Shown here piece by piece: positions 1-7,885 of a DNA stretch of 36,499 nucleotides (position 1 is its first letter; each line of letters opens with the position of its first letter). Origin of the DNA: Clostridia bacterium (GTDB lineage: Bacteria > Bacillota > Clostridia > Oscillospirales > CAG-382); the NCBI GenBank assembly GCA_017629175.1, contig JAGBXS010000067.1, forward strand, positions 1-36,499, written 5' to 3'. The position numbers and the translations under genes are program-made. Under the pieces are notes generated by a model. It was not told where the DNA came from, made no database searches, and saw only the letters and a list, made by a program, of their open reading frames with translations.

Positions 1-686
1 ATTCCAACGACGAAAACAAGCCCGAAGAAAAGAAAAACGGGTTCAAAACCTTCTTGAAGGCTGTGGAAGAAAGCGGACTTTCCGTGGAATTCGAGCCGGA
101 AAAAGGGGATAAGCTTTGTAATTGGGTAGCCCGCCACTTTACCTCTCGGGGTGCCAAAACCGAGCCGGGTCTGCCCTCCTTCCTGACCTCTTATTGCGGA
201 ACGGATATGTATACCCTCCAAGGAGAGATCCAAAAGCTTTGCGACGCCTGCGGGGGAAAGATCATCACTGAGCAGGACGTGCGTACCTACTGCTGTGCCA
301 ACGAGAACCATGTTTTCTTCGATGTGGCAACCTGCATGGTTCGTAAGGATGCCCCCGGAGCCAGAAGAATTTTGGCGGGGGTGAAGATGACACCCGAGAC
401 AGTTCCCATGGCAATGGGCTTCTTGGCATCCAACTACCGCCTCCTTTTGCTGGTAAAGGCGGGCATGGATATGGGCAAATCCGTGGCGCAGATCGCCGCG
501 GAACATAAAATTCCCACCTGGAAGGTGAGCAAGGCCGTTTCCTCCTTGGGGAATGCGGATTACGCTACTCTGCAGGAAGCTGTGGCGGAGATCGCCGAGA
601 CGGATGCAAAGCTGAAAAACCGCCGAGGGAACGCCGCCGCGGCATTGGAGCTTTTGGTGTATAGGATCTGTATGTATGGCAAATAA
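1..686 (+). CDS. holA: DNA polymerase III delta subunit, 3' part
   Basis: The frame is open from base 3 with no start inside the window, so the 5' end is missing; about 227 codons remain. Delta is the clamp-loader subunit that opens the beta sliding clamp during DNA replication. The fragment covers the end of the AAA+ region and the all-helical C-terminal collar domain. Family-typical blocks are YCGTDMYTLQGEIQKL, followed by an 'IITEQDV' turn, and the late helices around FLASNYRLLLLVKAG. The stop overlaps the start of the next gene (ATGGCAAATAA), which indicates translational coupling. Assignment rests on the pattern of the C-terminal domain, since the N-terminal Walker-like region is off the window. 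Confidence 0.9.
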   Translation, partial: SNDENKPEEKKNGFKTFLKAVEESGLSVEFEPEKGDKLCNWVARHFTSRGAKTEPGLPSFLTSYCGTDMYTLQGEIQKLCDACGGKIITEQDVRTYCCANENHVFFDVATCMVRKDAPGARRILAGVKMTPETVPMAMGFLASNYRLLLLVKAGMDMGKSVAQIAAEHKIPTWKVSKAVSSLGNADYATLQEAVAEIAETDAKLKNRRGNAAAALELLVYRICMYGK

Positions 687-1260
687 AATGCGTTTGATCT
701 GCCCGTTGGTGGTGGAAGGAAAATACGATAAGATCCGCCTTTCTAACCTGGTGGAAACTCCCATCCTGGTGTTGAACGGCTTTTCCGTGTTCAAGGACAA
801 GGAGAAAAAAGCCCTCTTACAGCGTATCTGTAAGGAAAAGGGCTTGATCTTCTTGACAGACAGCGATCATGCGGGGAACTTTCTGCGTACCAAGCTGAAG
901 GGGATCTTTTCGGAAGGAAAGCTTTACCACGTATACACGCCCCAAATTTTCGGAAAGGAAAAACGGAAAAACGCCCCCTCTGCTGAGGGACTTTTGGGGG
1001 TGGAGGGCATGGATCACGAGATCCTGCGCCCCCTGCTTGCCCCCTATGAAGAAACCGCCCTGCGCTCCTCCGGCGGGGATATCACCTCTGCTCAGTGGTA
1101 TGCAGACGGCTTTTCCGGCGGGGAAGGGGCAAGCCAAAAACGGAAGGCGCTGGCCAAGGCCTTAAACCTTCCCGACAATCTGTCCTCCGGCGCACTTTTG
1201 GAAGCAGTCAATCTGCTTTGCGATCGGGAGACCTATGAGAAAGTGAGAGAAACGGTATGA
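676..1260 (+). CDS. Toprim-domain protein related to ribonuclease M5
   Basis: This 194-aa protein has an N-terminal Toprim fold: the metal-binding glutamate sits in VVEGKYDK (E14), and the acidic pair lies in FLTDSDHAG (residues 56-64). A 'LLGVEGMDHEIL' segment follows, matching the GVEHAS region of RNase M5, which in Bacillus trims 5S rRNA precursors. The C-terminal part (from about residue 115) is of the kind annotated DUF4093 in clostridial genomes. RNase M5 usually neighbours rsmA, whereas here it lies between holA and mtaB, so a 5S rRNA role is inference. The start overlaps the holA stop by 11 bases; an in-frame ATG at 688 is the alternative. Its own stop overlaps the mtaB start (ATGA). 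Confidence 0.75.
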   Translation: MANKMRLICPLVVEGKYDKIRLSNLVETPILVLNGFSVFKDKEKKALLQRICKEKGLIFLTDSDHAGNFLRTKLKGIFSEGKLYHVYTPQIFGKEKRKNAPSAEGLLGVEGMDHEILRPLLAPYEETALRSSGGDITSAQWYADGFSGGEGASQKRKALAKALNLPDNLSSGALLEAVNLLCDRETYEKVRETV

Positions 1261-2531
1261 AAAAGGTGTGTATCACCACCCTTGGGTGCCGTGTCAACCA
1301 ATATGAATCCGTCTCCATTGCGGAGACGTTGCAGGCCAACGGTTTCCTTGTTACCAAGGAAGAGGAAGGCTGTGACTATTACCTGCTGAACACCTGCTCC
1401 GTTACAGGGGAAAGTCAGCGGCAGAGCCGTCAGCTTGCCCGCCGCTATGGCTCCCGCGGGAAGGTGGCCGTCATCGGATGCGCCTCCCAAAACCAAAAGG
1501 AAGACTTTTTGTCCATCCCCGGGGTATTTTACGTGGGAGGATGCAGTCAAAAAGGGAAGGTGGCGGAAGCCATTGTTTCCGATGCTGGAGGAGACTTCGT
1601 CACCACCATGGAAGGCGTTCCCTACGAACCCATGGAGGTGAAAGGAAAGAGCGACTTGTTCTCTACCTGCCGTGCCTATATCAAGATCCAGGACGGATGT
1701 AGCGGCAAATGTACCTATTGCATCATTCCCACCCTCAGAGGTAAGACCCGTTCCAGAGAGAGCAGTGAGATTCTTGCAGAAGCTTCCCGCTTGGTAAAAG
1801 CGGGCTACAAGGAGATCGTTCTGACGGGTATAGAGACTTCTGCGTATAACAAACGCCCTCTCGGGGAATTGATCACCGCCTTGGGCGACCTGCAATCGGA
1901 GGGGCTTTTGCGTGTCCGCCTGGGCTCCTTGTCCATCGGCAGTCTGACCCCCGCCTTTTTGAATGCCATTGGGGAAGCACCCAATTTTATGCCCCATCTC
2001 CATCTGTCCCTGCAATCGGGCTCCACTCGGATCCTGCGCTTGATGCGCCGTCCCTACACGGCGGAAGGGGCGATGGAAAAGATCCTCATGTTAAAGGAAG
2101 CACTGCCTCACGTACAGCTCAGCGCAGACTTTATCACCGGATTCCCCACGGAGACCGAGGAGGACTATTTGGAGACCGAAGCCTTTGTCAGGAATGCAGG
2201 TATGATGCACGTCCACGCCTTCCCTTACTCCGAGCGGGAAGGAACGCCTGCCGCCACCATGGAAGGTGCCGTTCCCAAGGAGATCCGTAAGGAAAGATGT
2301 GCAAGGCTGAACGCCGTTTCGGCAGAGCAGAAAAAAGAGATCATGAACACCTTCACAGGGAAAACCGTCAAGGTTCTCACCGAGAAGATCAAAAACGGCG
2401 TGGCGGTTGGCCACACCGAGGAATTTATGGAATGCACCTTCCCGGCAGTCAATGCCGCGGTGGGGCGGGTAAGCGAGATCACCGTCTGTGGCAATCGCGA
2501 CGGTAAGCTTACGGGAAATGAAAGGAACTGA
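1257..2531 (+). CDS. mtaB: tRNA t6A37 methylthiotransferase MtaB
   Basis: A 424-aa radical SAM enzyme that adds a methylthio group to N6-threonylcarbamoyladenosine-37 in ANN-decoding tRNAs. The N-terminal UPF0004 domain carries the three cysteines of the auxiliary 4Fe-4S cluster (TLGCRVNQYES, NTCSV and the following GCAS). The radical SAM motif C-X3-C-X2-C is at C148, C152 and C155 (DGCSGKCTYCIIP). A short C-terminal TRAM-like RNA-binding region starts near residue 363 (FTGKTVKVLTE). Length and the TLGCRVNQYES signature favour MtaB over MiaB or RimO. The start overlaps the stop of the upstream Toprim gene as ATGA. Confidence 0.93.
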   Translation: MKKVCITTLGCRVNQYESVSIAETLQANGFLVTKEEEGCDYYLLNTCSVTGESQRQSRQLARRYGSRGKVAVIGCASQNQKEDFLSIPGVFYVGGCSQKGKVAEAIVSDAGGDFVTTMEGVPYEPMEVKGKSDLFSTCRAYIKIQDGCSGKCTYCIIPTLRGKTRSRESSEILAEASRLVKAGYKEIVLTGIETSAYNKRPLGELITALGDLQSEGLLRVRLGSLSIGSLTPAFLNAIGEAPNFMPHLHLSLQSGSTRILRLMRRPYTAEGAMEKILMLKEALPHVQLSADFITGFPTETEEDYLETEAFVRNAGMMHVHAFPYSEREGTPAATMEGAVPKEIRKERCARLNAVSAEQKKEIMNTFTGKTVKVLTEKIKNGVAVGHTEEFMECTFPAVNAAVGRVSEITVCGNRDGKLTGNERN

Positions 2532-2535
2532 TACT

Positions 2536-3666
2536 ATGAGCGAATTGATGAATGAAGTAACACAGCAGGAGAGCATTCCCGCCGAAACGGCGTTTTTGGA
2601 AGAGGCTTTTGGAGCAGAGGGTTGGGGGACCAAGCTTTTAACGCCTATTTCCAAGGTGTCCTTCTACTCCGAGCGTACTGCCAATGCCTTCAAGACCTTT
2701 GCGGAAAACGTAAGCCTTGGAGAGCAGTTTACTCTTGCAGAGCTTTTGACCACCCCCGAGGCGCTGTACAGCCGCTATGAGGTTGTTGCCAAGGAAGGGT
2801 ACGCCGTATATCTCCTGCGGGAGGCTGTGCCGGACATCCGTCTGATGGCATCCTTGATGCGTAATTCCGTGCCCGGGCTTTGGAGCTTGCTGTACGTTAC
2901 CAAGGGTGTGGAACTTTCCCTGCCTGCGGATATGACCATTGAAAAGCTGTGCCAGAGCCGTTTCTTGTTGCTCCGTGAGCGTGACGGAGATCGCTTCTGC
3001 GCCAGCCAGCTGATCAAAATGAACCGCGTTGGTACGTTGACCCCCGACAACTTCCGCTTCTTGAAGAACGGCGTGTGTCTTTTCCAGCGTTCCATTGCCA
3101 CCCTTTTGCCCACTCTTCCCGTGGAGCTTTCCGTCGGAGCGGAAGCAGAGGAGATTTACTGGCAGTATTTTAACAGCACTATGGGATATAGCTGTTGCCA
3201 TATGGATGCAGGAGAGTATTATGTAAACTTGCCTGCGTCTTTGCCGCTGGCAGATTTCTTGGCAGGATGCCTGGGCGTGTTCTCTGCTATGATGCGTTTC
3301 CGCTTCTCCATGCCTCCCATGCGCTTCGCCAAGGAGAAAAACGGCTTGGTGGTGCCTCGCCCCACCGTTCTCAGCGGAGACGGCGTCTTTGCCTTCCGTC
3401 CCAAGTGCGGTGCTGACGGTCTGCCTCACCCCGCTGAGCTTATGAAGCTGGTGAAGTTCCTGTCCGACGGTGTTAAGAGCGGCAAAATCAAAAGCGTCCT
3501 TCCTTTAAAGAAGAACGCTCAGATGATGATGGATCGACTTGCCGACGAGGATCTGACCTACGTCTCTGAGAGAGAATTCCCCACAGAGGGCTTCTCCGTG
3601 CTGGCAATTTTGCCCGCGGGCTCCGATGTACCCGCGACCAAGCTGGGATCTTTTCAGTACAAATAA
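2536..3666 (+). CDS. Unrecognised 376-aa protein
   Basis: I do not recognise this family. The start is taken at 2536 (MSELMNEV), five bases after the mtaB stop and preceded by AAAGGA; an in-frame start at 2488 would overlap mtaB by 44 bases. There is no signal peptide or clear membrane segment. The sequence is a mixed alpha/beta globular pattern with several cysteines (a CC pair near residue 219) and a proline-rich stretch, SMPPMRF, near residue 263. It is probably the last gene of the holA-Toprim-mtaB operon. Its 3' end overlaps by 13 bases the 3' end of the convergent HAD phosphatase gene, and no hairpin separates them. Confidence 0.75.
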   Translation: MSELMNEVTQQESIPAETAFLEEAFGAEGWGTKLLTPISKVSFYSERTANAFKTFAENVSLGEQFTLAELLTTPEALYSRYEVVAKEGYAVYLLREAVPDIRLMASLMRNSVPGLWSLLYVTKGVELSLPADMTIEKLCQSRFLLLRERDGDRFCASQLIKMNRVGTLTPDNFRFLKNGVCLFQRSIATLLPTLPVELSVGAEAEEIYWQYFNSTMGYSCCHMDAGEYYVNLPASLPLADFLAGCLGVFSAMMRFRFSMPPMRFAKEKNGLVVPRPTVLSGDGVFAFRPKCGADGLPHPAELMKLVKFLSDGVKSGKIKSVLPLKKNAQMMMDRLADEDLTYVSEREFPTEGFSVLAILPAGSDVPATKLGSFQYK

Positions 3667-4469
3667 TCTAAGATCTCGCCGATATTGTTTAAGATCACGT
3701 CGGGGGCGTTGCTTTCGTTAACGTCCTCCATGGTGGTTTCCCCGGTAAGCACCAGAATAGAGAGTAAACCGTTGTTTTTGCCCAAGGCAATATCAGTGTA
3801 AAGACGGTCGCCCACGATGGCGGTTCTTTCCGGCGGAACGTTGTAGCTACGCTCCAGCATCAAGGCAGTCTCTTTCTCGGGCTTGCCGAAGTATTTGGGG
3901 GTCACTCCGGTGCAAGAGGTAAGCAATGCGCAGATGGCGCCGCTGTCGGGAAGCACTGCACCGCCCTCCAAGGGACAAACGAAGTCGGGATGGGTGGAAT
4001 AGAAGGTTGCCCCCTTGCGGATGAGATTGCAGGCAATGTCCAGCTTCTCGTAAGTCAAGGTGGTATCAAAGGATGCCACTACGATGGATGCCGTTTCCGC
4101 AGTCTTGCGGTCGGATCCATTGGTCAGGTTGATTCCCTCGTCGCGGAACATCTCTTCCAAGGCGGGAGTGCCCACAAGATATACGGGCTCGCCCTTGTGA
4201 TGCAGGTTCAGATACGCCGCAGTCACGTCCCCGGAGGAGAGAATATCCTCTCTGCTTGCTTCAAAGCCCATGCGGTTCAACCGCTCTACGTAGATCTGAG
4301 GATTGCGGGAAGCGTTGTTGGTGAAGAAGATCACTCTCTTGCCCGCCTCACGTGCTTCTTTCACGAAGCGCAATGCCTCGGGGAACACCTGCTCACCCAA
4401 ATAAATGGTTCCGTCCATATCCAGGACGAAAAGATCGATATCCTTCAATCGATAGGTTTTATTTTCCAT
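3654..4469 (-). CDS. HAD-IIA phosphatase, NagD/AraL type
   Basis: A 271-aa cytoplasmic HAD-superfamily hydrolase, subfamily IIA, acting on small phosphorylated metabolites such as sugar phosphates, p-nitrophenyl phosphate or nucleotides in characterised relatives. Motif I is VLDMDGT with nucleophile D17 and acid D19, motif II is FFTNNASR, the motif III lysine is in KPEKE, and motif IV is IVGDRLYTDI. A C2-type cap lies between motifs II and III. ATG at 4469 is preferred over an in-frame TTG at 4490, because AAGGAAGG lies about nine bases upstream of that ATG. The gene has its own minus-strand promoter at 4499-4527. The exact substrate cannot be read from the sequence. Confidence 0.9.
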   Translation of the reverse strand: MENKTYRLKDIDLFVLDMDGTIYLGEQVFPEALRFVKEAREAGKRVIFFTNNASRNPQIYVERLNRMGFEASREDILSSGDVTAAYLNLHHKGEPVYLVGTPALEEMFRDEGINLTNGSDRKTAETASIVVASFDTTLTYEKLDIACNLIRKGATFYSTHPDFVCPLEGGAVLPDSGAICALLTSCTGVTPKYFGKPEKETALMLERSYNVPPERTAIVGDRLYTDIALGKNNGLLSILVLTGETTMEDVNESNAPDVILNNIGEILDYLY

Positions 4470-4498
4470 AAAAATGCACCTTCCTTTCAAACAGCCAA

Positions 4499-4527
4499 AT
4501 TATATCACAAAAGAAGAAGGATTGCAA
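4499..4527 (-). promoter_or_regulatory. Sigma-A promoter for the HAD phosphatase gene
   Basis: On the minus strand, TTGCAA (4522-4527) and TATAAT (4499-4504) are separated by 17 bases, and the -10 is preceded by TGA, giving an extended -10 (TGN). The expected transcription start is near 4492, about 23 bases before the ATG at 4469. Confidence 0.8.
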
Positions 4528-4577
4528 GATGCACCGCCATATTTTCTTGCTTTCCCGCTTCTGCCAAGGAGGCTTTT

Positions 4578-5618
4578 ATGTTCAAGCGTAATCCCCGAAA
4601 AGCGAAACTTGCCCGTGTCCATCGGGACCGTATGCGTCCTCTTCGCGTCATTGAATATCTGGATAACAGCGCTATTTTTGATGAAAGCCCCGTGGAGATC
4701 AAGGAAGGCTATATCATCTCCGACAGAGATACCGCGGATCTGTTCCTTACCATGAACTTGCGCTCTGTTTCCGAGAAGACCATCGCCGCCTTGGATATTC
4801 GTATTATTTTGTACAAGGAACGTACCATCCTGCCGGATAAAAAGATCGACTTCCGCTACAGCTGGGAGGAGGCCACCTTCGGCGACCGTGTTCTGAACGG
4901 CATTCCTCGCAAAGAAAGAGAATGCAAGAAGGACAAAACCATCGTTTTGGGAGAAGAGTTCGGCGAGGGCATTTTCATCCCTCTTCCGGAAAGTTATTTC
5001 AAGAAGATGCAGATCGAGCTTGTCTCCGTTACCTTCTTTGACGGAAGCACCAAGGAGCTGAACCTCATCGCCGGAGGCAGAGCTTTGCGATTTGTGGAGC
5101 TGGATGGCGATCTCAGAGATGCCTACCGCTCCCTCAACATCTTCCAAAAAGCGGAGGAATCCCATCCCATCCGCGTTCTGCCCCAGGCGGGAAACAGTGT
5201 TTGGCTTTGCTGCTGCGGCAGAAAGAATCCTTTGGGGGCGTCCATGTGCGACGTTTGCGGCAGAGACAAGGATTGGCAGTTCGAAAATCTCTCTGTGGAG
5301 CGCTTGGAAGAGACCATTGCCAAGAACAACGAAGGCAAGCGGATCCTCAACGATACCTCTGCCTACAAGCAGAACAAATACATGGAAACGGAAGAAGAAC
5401 AAAAGCGCAAGGTGGAGCTTTGCAACCAAGCCCTGGAGCGTCTTGCCGTTATCGAAAAGCAGAGAGAGCGCCGTCAGGTTATGCTGTTGCCCAAGATCCT
5501 TTTGTGGGTGGGCATCTTCGCGTTGCTGTATTTCCTGTGCGAGCTGTTCTTGAGCTTTTTACAGAATTACGGCTATATCAACCAGGAAGCCGCTATGATT
5601 TTTAAGCTATTGCAATAA
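4578..5618 (+). CDS. Unrecognised protein with cysteine knuckle, charged helix and membrane anchor
   Basis: The start is ATG 4578, with AAGGAGG at 4566-4572; the frame is open much further upstream but that part is antisense to the HAD gene. The 346-aa product begins with a basic segment (residues 1-23). A mostly beta region follows (about 24-200), then a small cysteine knuckle: C211, C212 and C213, then C224 and C227 in the pattern CxxCG. Next come a charged helical stretch rich in E, K, Q and R (about 240-300) and one hydrophobic helix (about 304-326) with a short tail. I infer a tail-anchored zinc-ribbon protein whose soluble part faces the cytoplasm; function unknown. No convincing promoter was seen in the 50 bases upstream. 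Confidence 0.8.
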   Translation: MFKRNPRKAKLARVHRDRMRPLRVIEYLDNSAIFDESPVEIKEGYIISDRDTADLFLTMNLRSVSEKTIAALDIRIILYKERTILPDKKIDFRYSWEEATFGDRVLNGIPRKERECKKDKTIVLGEEFGEGIFIPLPESYFKKMQIELVSVTFFDGSTKELNLIAGGRALRFVELDGDLRDAYRSLNIFQKAEESHPIRVLPQAGNSVWLCCCGRKNPLGASMCDVCGRDKDWQFENLSVERLEETIAKNNEGKRILNDTSAYKQNKYMETEEEQKRKVELCNQALERLAVIEKQRERRQVMLLPKILLWVGIFALLYFLCELFLSFLQNYGYINQEAAMIFKLLQ

Positions 5619-5620
5619 TT

Positions 5621-5660
5621 TATGAGAGAGGGACTTTTTGGAAAAAGTCCCTCTCTCATA
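5621..5660. repeat. Perfect 19-bp inverted repeat, 2-base centre
   Basis: Bases 5621-5639 are exactly complementary to 5642-5660, with GG in the centre. It begins three bases after the stop of the membrane-anchored protein gene. A T-run lies inside the arm rather than after the stem, so it is not a textbook intrinsic terminator, though it would still form a very stable hairpin in either transcript. Confidence 0.85.
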
Positions 5661-5683
5661 CTCTCACCCCAAAAACTTTTATG

Positions 5684-5709
5684 CCAAAACACATGTATAT
5701 GGGTTTTGG
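5684..5709. repeat. Inverted repeat, 7+3 bp stem
   Basis: CCAAAAC (5684-5690) pairs with GTTTTGG (5703-5709), and CAT pairs with ATG inside it after one A-G mismatch. It is the middle of three hairpins in the 164-base gap between convergent genes. Confidence 0.6.
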
Positions 5710-5718
5710 AAAGGCAGG

Positions 5719-5770
5719 TTTCTTTGGGGATTTTTAAGGACCTTTCTTTTTCGAAAGAAAGGTCCTTAAA
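5719..5770. repeat. Dispersed hairpin repeat, copy 1
   Basis: A conserved lead-in (TTTCTTTGGGGAT, 5719-5731) is followed by a perfect 17-bp stem: 5733-5749 pairs with 5754-5770 around a TTCG loop. A closely similar 51-base copy lies at 27064-27114. This copy sits 12 bases past the phosphoglucomutase stop and may end transcription from that side, but there is no T-run after the stem on either strand. Confidence 0.8.
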
Positions 5771-5782
5771 CGTACTATTATC

Positions 5783-7516
5783 TTATCCCTTCAGCTTAGC
5801 CTTCATCTCTGCGGAGAACGCACTGATCTTTTCGGCAGTCTGTTCCTCGTTGTCACCCTTGGCAAGGATATAAACCTTGATCTTAGGCTCGGTACCGGAA
5901 GGACGCACGATGACCGCATCGCCGCTTTCCAGCTCGTAGTACAGCACGTCGGAGGAGGGGAGTCCCGTCTCCGTCACATTGCCGTCAGCGTGATAAACCT
6001 TGCCGTCCTTGTAATCTCTTACACGAGCCACAGCAATTCCGCCGATGGACTTGGGTGCGCTTCCGCGCATTGCCGCCATCTGCTCCTTCATCATACCCAT
6101 GGGATCCAGCCCGGTAATGGCAAGGTTGATGACAGACTCACGGTAACAGCCGTAGGTTGCGTAGATCTCGTCCAACGCCTCTGCCACAGTCTTGCCTGCG
6201 GCGGCGTGGTAGCAAGCCATCTCAGCGATCAGCATCGCCGCGGCAATGGCATCCTTATCTCTTGCATAGCCGTCGGACAAGTAGCCCTGGCTTTCCTCGT
6301 AACCGAAAATGAAGGTATGTTCACCGCTAGACTTCCATTGCTTGATCTTCTCGCCGATGTACTTAAACCCGGTGAGCACGCTGATGTGTGCAACGCCGTG
6401 AGCATCGCAAATGGCATCAAACAGGTTGGAGGAGACGATGGACTTGATGGCACACGCGTTTTCGGGCAGAATGCCTTTTTCTTTTCTTACCTTAATAATA
6501 TAGTCAATAAGCAACGCACCGATCTGGTTGCCGTTCAGTGCAAAGAACTCACCGTCCTTGCCGCGCAGTGCAAGACCCACTCTATCTGCATCGGGGTCAC
6601 TGGCGATGATCATGTTGCAGTTGAGACCAAGCTCCTTGATCTTCTCTGCTGCTAGATTGAAGCATTCCTTGTTCTCGGGGTTGGGAGAAGCTACGGTGGG
6701 GAAGTCACCGTTGGGTTCAGCCTGCTCCTCTACCACCTGCAGATTGGTGATGCCACAGCGCTTCAAGCACTCTGGGATCAGCTTGTAGCCCGTACCGTGC
6801 AAGGGGGTGTAGAACATATTCAACCCATTGCCGTACTTTGCAGTGAGATCGGGAGCCAGTGCGCAGTTCAACACCGCAGAAAGGAACGCATCGTCTGCCT
6901 TGTCGCCAATGACGGTAACGAGACCGCTTTGAATAGCCTTGTCCAGATCAGCCAGTTCAACGGAGAAAATATCCGTTGCTGCCGCAGCGGCAGAAACCAC
7001 CTCAGCGTGTTCGGGAGGAAGCTGTGCGCCGTCTTCCCAGTAAACCTTGTAGCCGTTGTATTCCTTGGGGTTGTGGGATGCCGTCACGTTGATACCGGCG
7101 ATACAACCGTAATGCAGGATGGCAAAGGAAAGCTCGGGAGTGGGGCGGATGCCGTCAAAGAGATATACCTTGATTCCGCAAGCGGCCAAAACTCTCGCCG
7201 CGGTATGGGCAAACAGTCCGGAGTTGTTTCTGCTGTCGTAACTGATGGCAACGCCTCGGTCCTTGCCGCCTGCCTCCAGTACAAGATCCGCCAAGCCCTT
7301 GGTGGTCTGGGCAACGGTATACACGTTCATACGGGAGATACCCAGATCCATGGTACTGCGCAAGCCTGCGGTACCAAAGGACATGGGAATGGCGAAACGG
7401 GAGAGAATTGCGTTCTCGTCACTGCGGATGGCCTCCAATGCAGCCTTTTCCTCCTCGTTAACGTGAGCAAGCCAATTTTCGTATTCCTTCAGAGCGGTTT
7501 CGTAAGCGGTATTCAT
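5783..7516 (-). CDS. Phosphoglucomutase/phosphomannomutase, PgcA type
   Basis: A 577-aa enzyme of the alpha-D-phosphohexomutase superfamily, interconverting glucose 1-phosphate and glucose 6-phosphate for polysaccharide and glycolipid precursor supply. All four signatures are present: phosphoserine loop TASHNP (S147), metal loop DPDADR (307-312), sugar-binding loop GYEESQGYL (405-413), and phosphate loop RPSGTEPK near residue 548. The long form matches the PgcA/PGM2-like branch rather than the 450-aa GlmM type. ATG 7516 is preferred over ATG 7522, because GGAG is 8 bases from the former and only 2 from the latter. It lies 20 bases after the TSCPD gene, probably in the same transcript. Confidence 0.94.
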   Translation of the reverse strand: MNTAYETALKEYENWLAHVNEEEKAALEAIRSDENAILSRFAIPMSFGTAGLRSTMDLGISRMNVYTVAQTTKGLADLVLEAGGKDRGVAISYDSRNNSGLFAHTAARVLAACGIKVYLFDGIRPTPELSFAILHYGCIAGINVTASHNPKEYNGYKVYWEDGAQLPPEHAEVVSAAAAATDIFSVELADLDKAIQSGLVTVIGDKADDAFLSAVLNCALAPDLTAKYGNGLNMFYTPLHGTGYKLIPECLKRCGITNLQVVEEQAEPNGDFPTVASPNPENKECFNLAAEKIKELGLNCNMIIASDPDADRVGLALRGKDGEFFALNGNQIGALLIDYIIKVRKEKGILPENACAIKSIVSSNLFDAICDAHGVAHISVLTGFKYIGEKIKQWKSSGEHTFIFGYEESQGYLSDGYARDKDAIAAAMLIAEMACYHAAAGKTVAEALDEIYATYGCYRESVINLAITGLDPMGMMKEQMAAMRGSAPKSIGGIAVARVRDYKDGKVYHADGNVTETGLPSSDVLYYELESGDAVIVRPSGTEPKIKVYILAKGDNEEQTAEKISAFSAEMKAKLKG

Positions 7517-7536
7517 ACGCATTACTCCTTTGCAAA

Positions 7537-7791
7537 TTATTTGTTTGCCAAAGCGTTTTTCAAAGCCTGTGCCAGCTGATCGGGGCAGGAGGTGTTCTTA
7601 AAGCCGCATTTGGTACCTTCCAGACGCTGGATAAGATCCTCGGCCTTCATCCCCTCGCAGAGGCGGGCGATGCCCTTCAGATTGCCATTACAGCCTCCGG
7701 TATACGCAATACCGGTAACGATATGATTTTCATCCATGTCAAAACGGATGGAGCGGGAGCAGGTCCCGCTGCAGTTGTGGATAAATTCCAT
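7537..7791 (-). CDS. TSCPD-domain protein (four-cysteine, TIGR03905 type)
   Basis: An 84-aa protein made up entirely of a TSCPD domain, the module also found at the C-terminus of some class II ribonucleotide reductases. It contains the name motif TSCPDQL (C69) with further cysteines at C7, C11, C34, C45 and C62, so a metal or Fe-S site is likely. Stand-alone members of this family are common in Clostridia and have no established function. AAGGAAGG upstream of ATG 7791 provides a good ribosome binding site. It is the first gene of a two-gene unit with the phosphohexomutase, behind the promoter at 7858-7885. Confidence 0.88.
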   Translation of the reverse strand: MEFIHNCSGTCSRSIRFDMDENHIVTGIAYTGGCNGNLKGIARLCEGMKAEDLIQRLEGTKCGFKNTSCPDQLAQALKNALANK

Positions 7792-7857
7792 GTGTTTTCC
7801 TTCCTTATTATATATAGGGCGCGTGCTTATGAAAAATGCACCCTTTTGATTACTTCC

Positions 7858-7885
7858 ATTATAACAAAAAAATAGGGATTGTAAA
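7858..7885 (-). promoter_or_regulatory. Sigma-A promoter for the TSCPD-pgm unit
   Basis: On the minus strand, TTTACA (7880-7885) and TATAAT (7858-7863) are separated by 16 bases, with an extended -10 (TGT before TATAAT). It is divergent from the ribosomal promoter at 7979-8007. The leader to the TSCPD start is about 60 bases. Confidence 0.75.

Noticed and set aside
3990-4577. Upstream in-frame extension of the membrane-anchored protein gene
   Set aside because: This part is antisense to the HAD phosphatase; the good ribosome binding site is at 4566-4572 and the protein-like sequence begins at ATG 4578.
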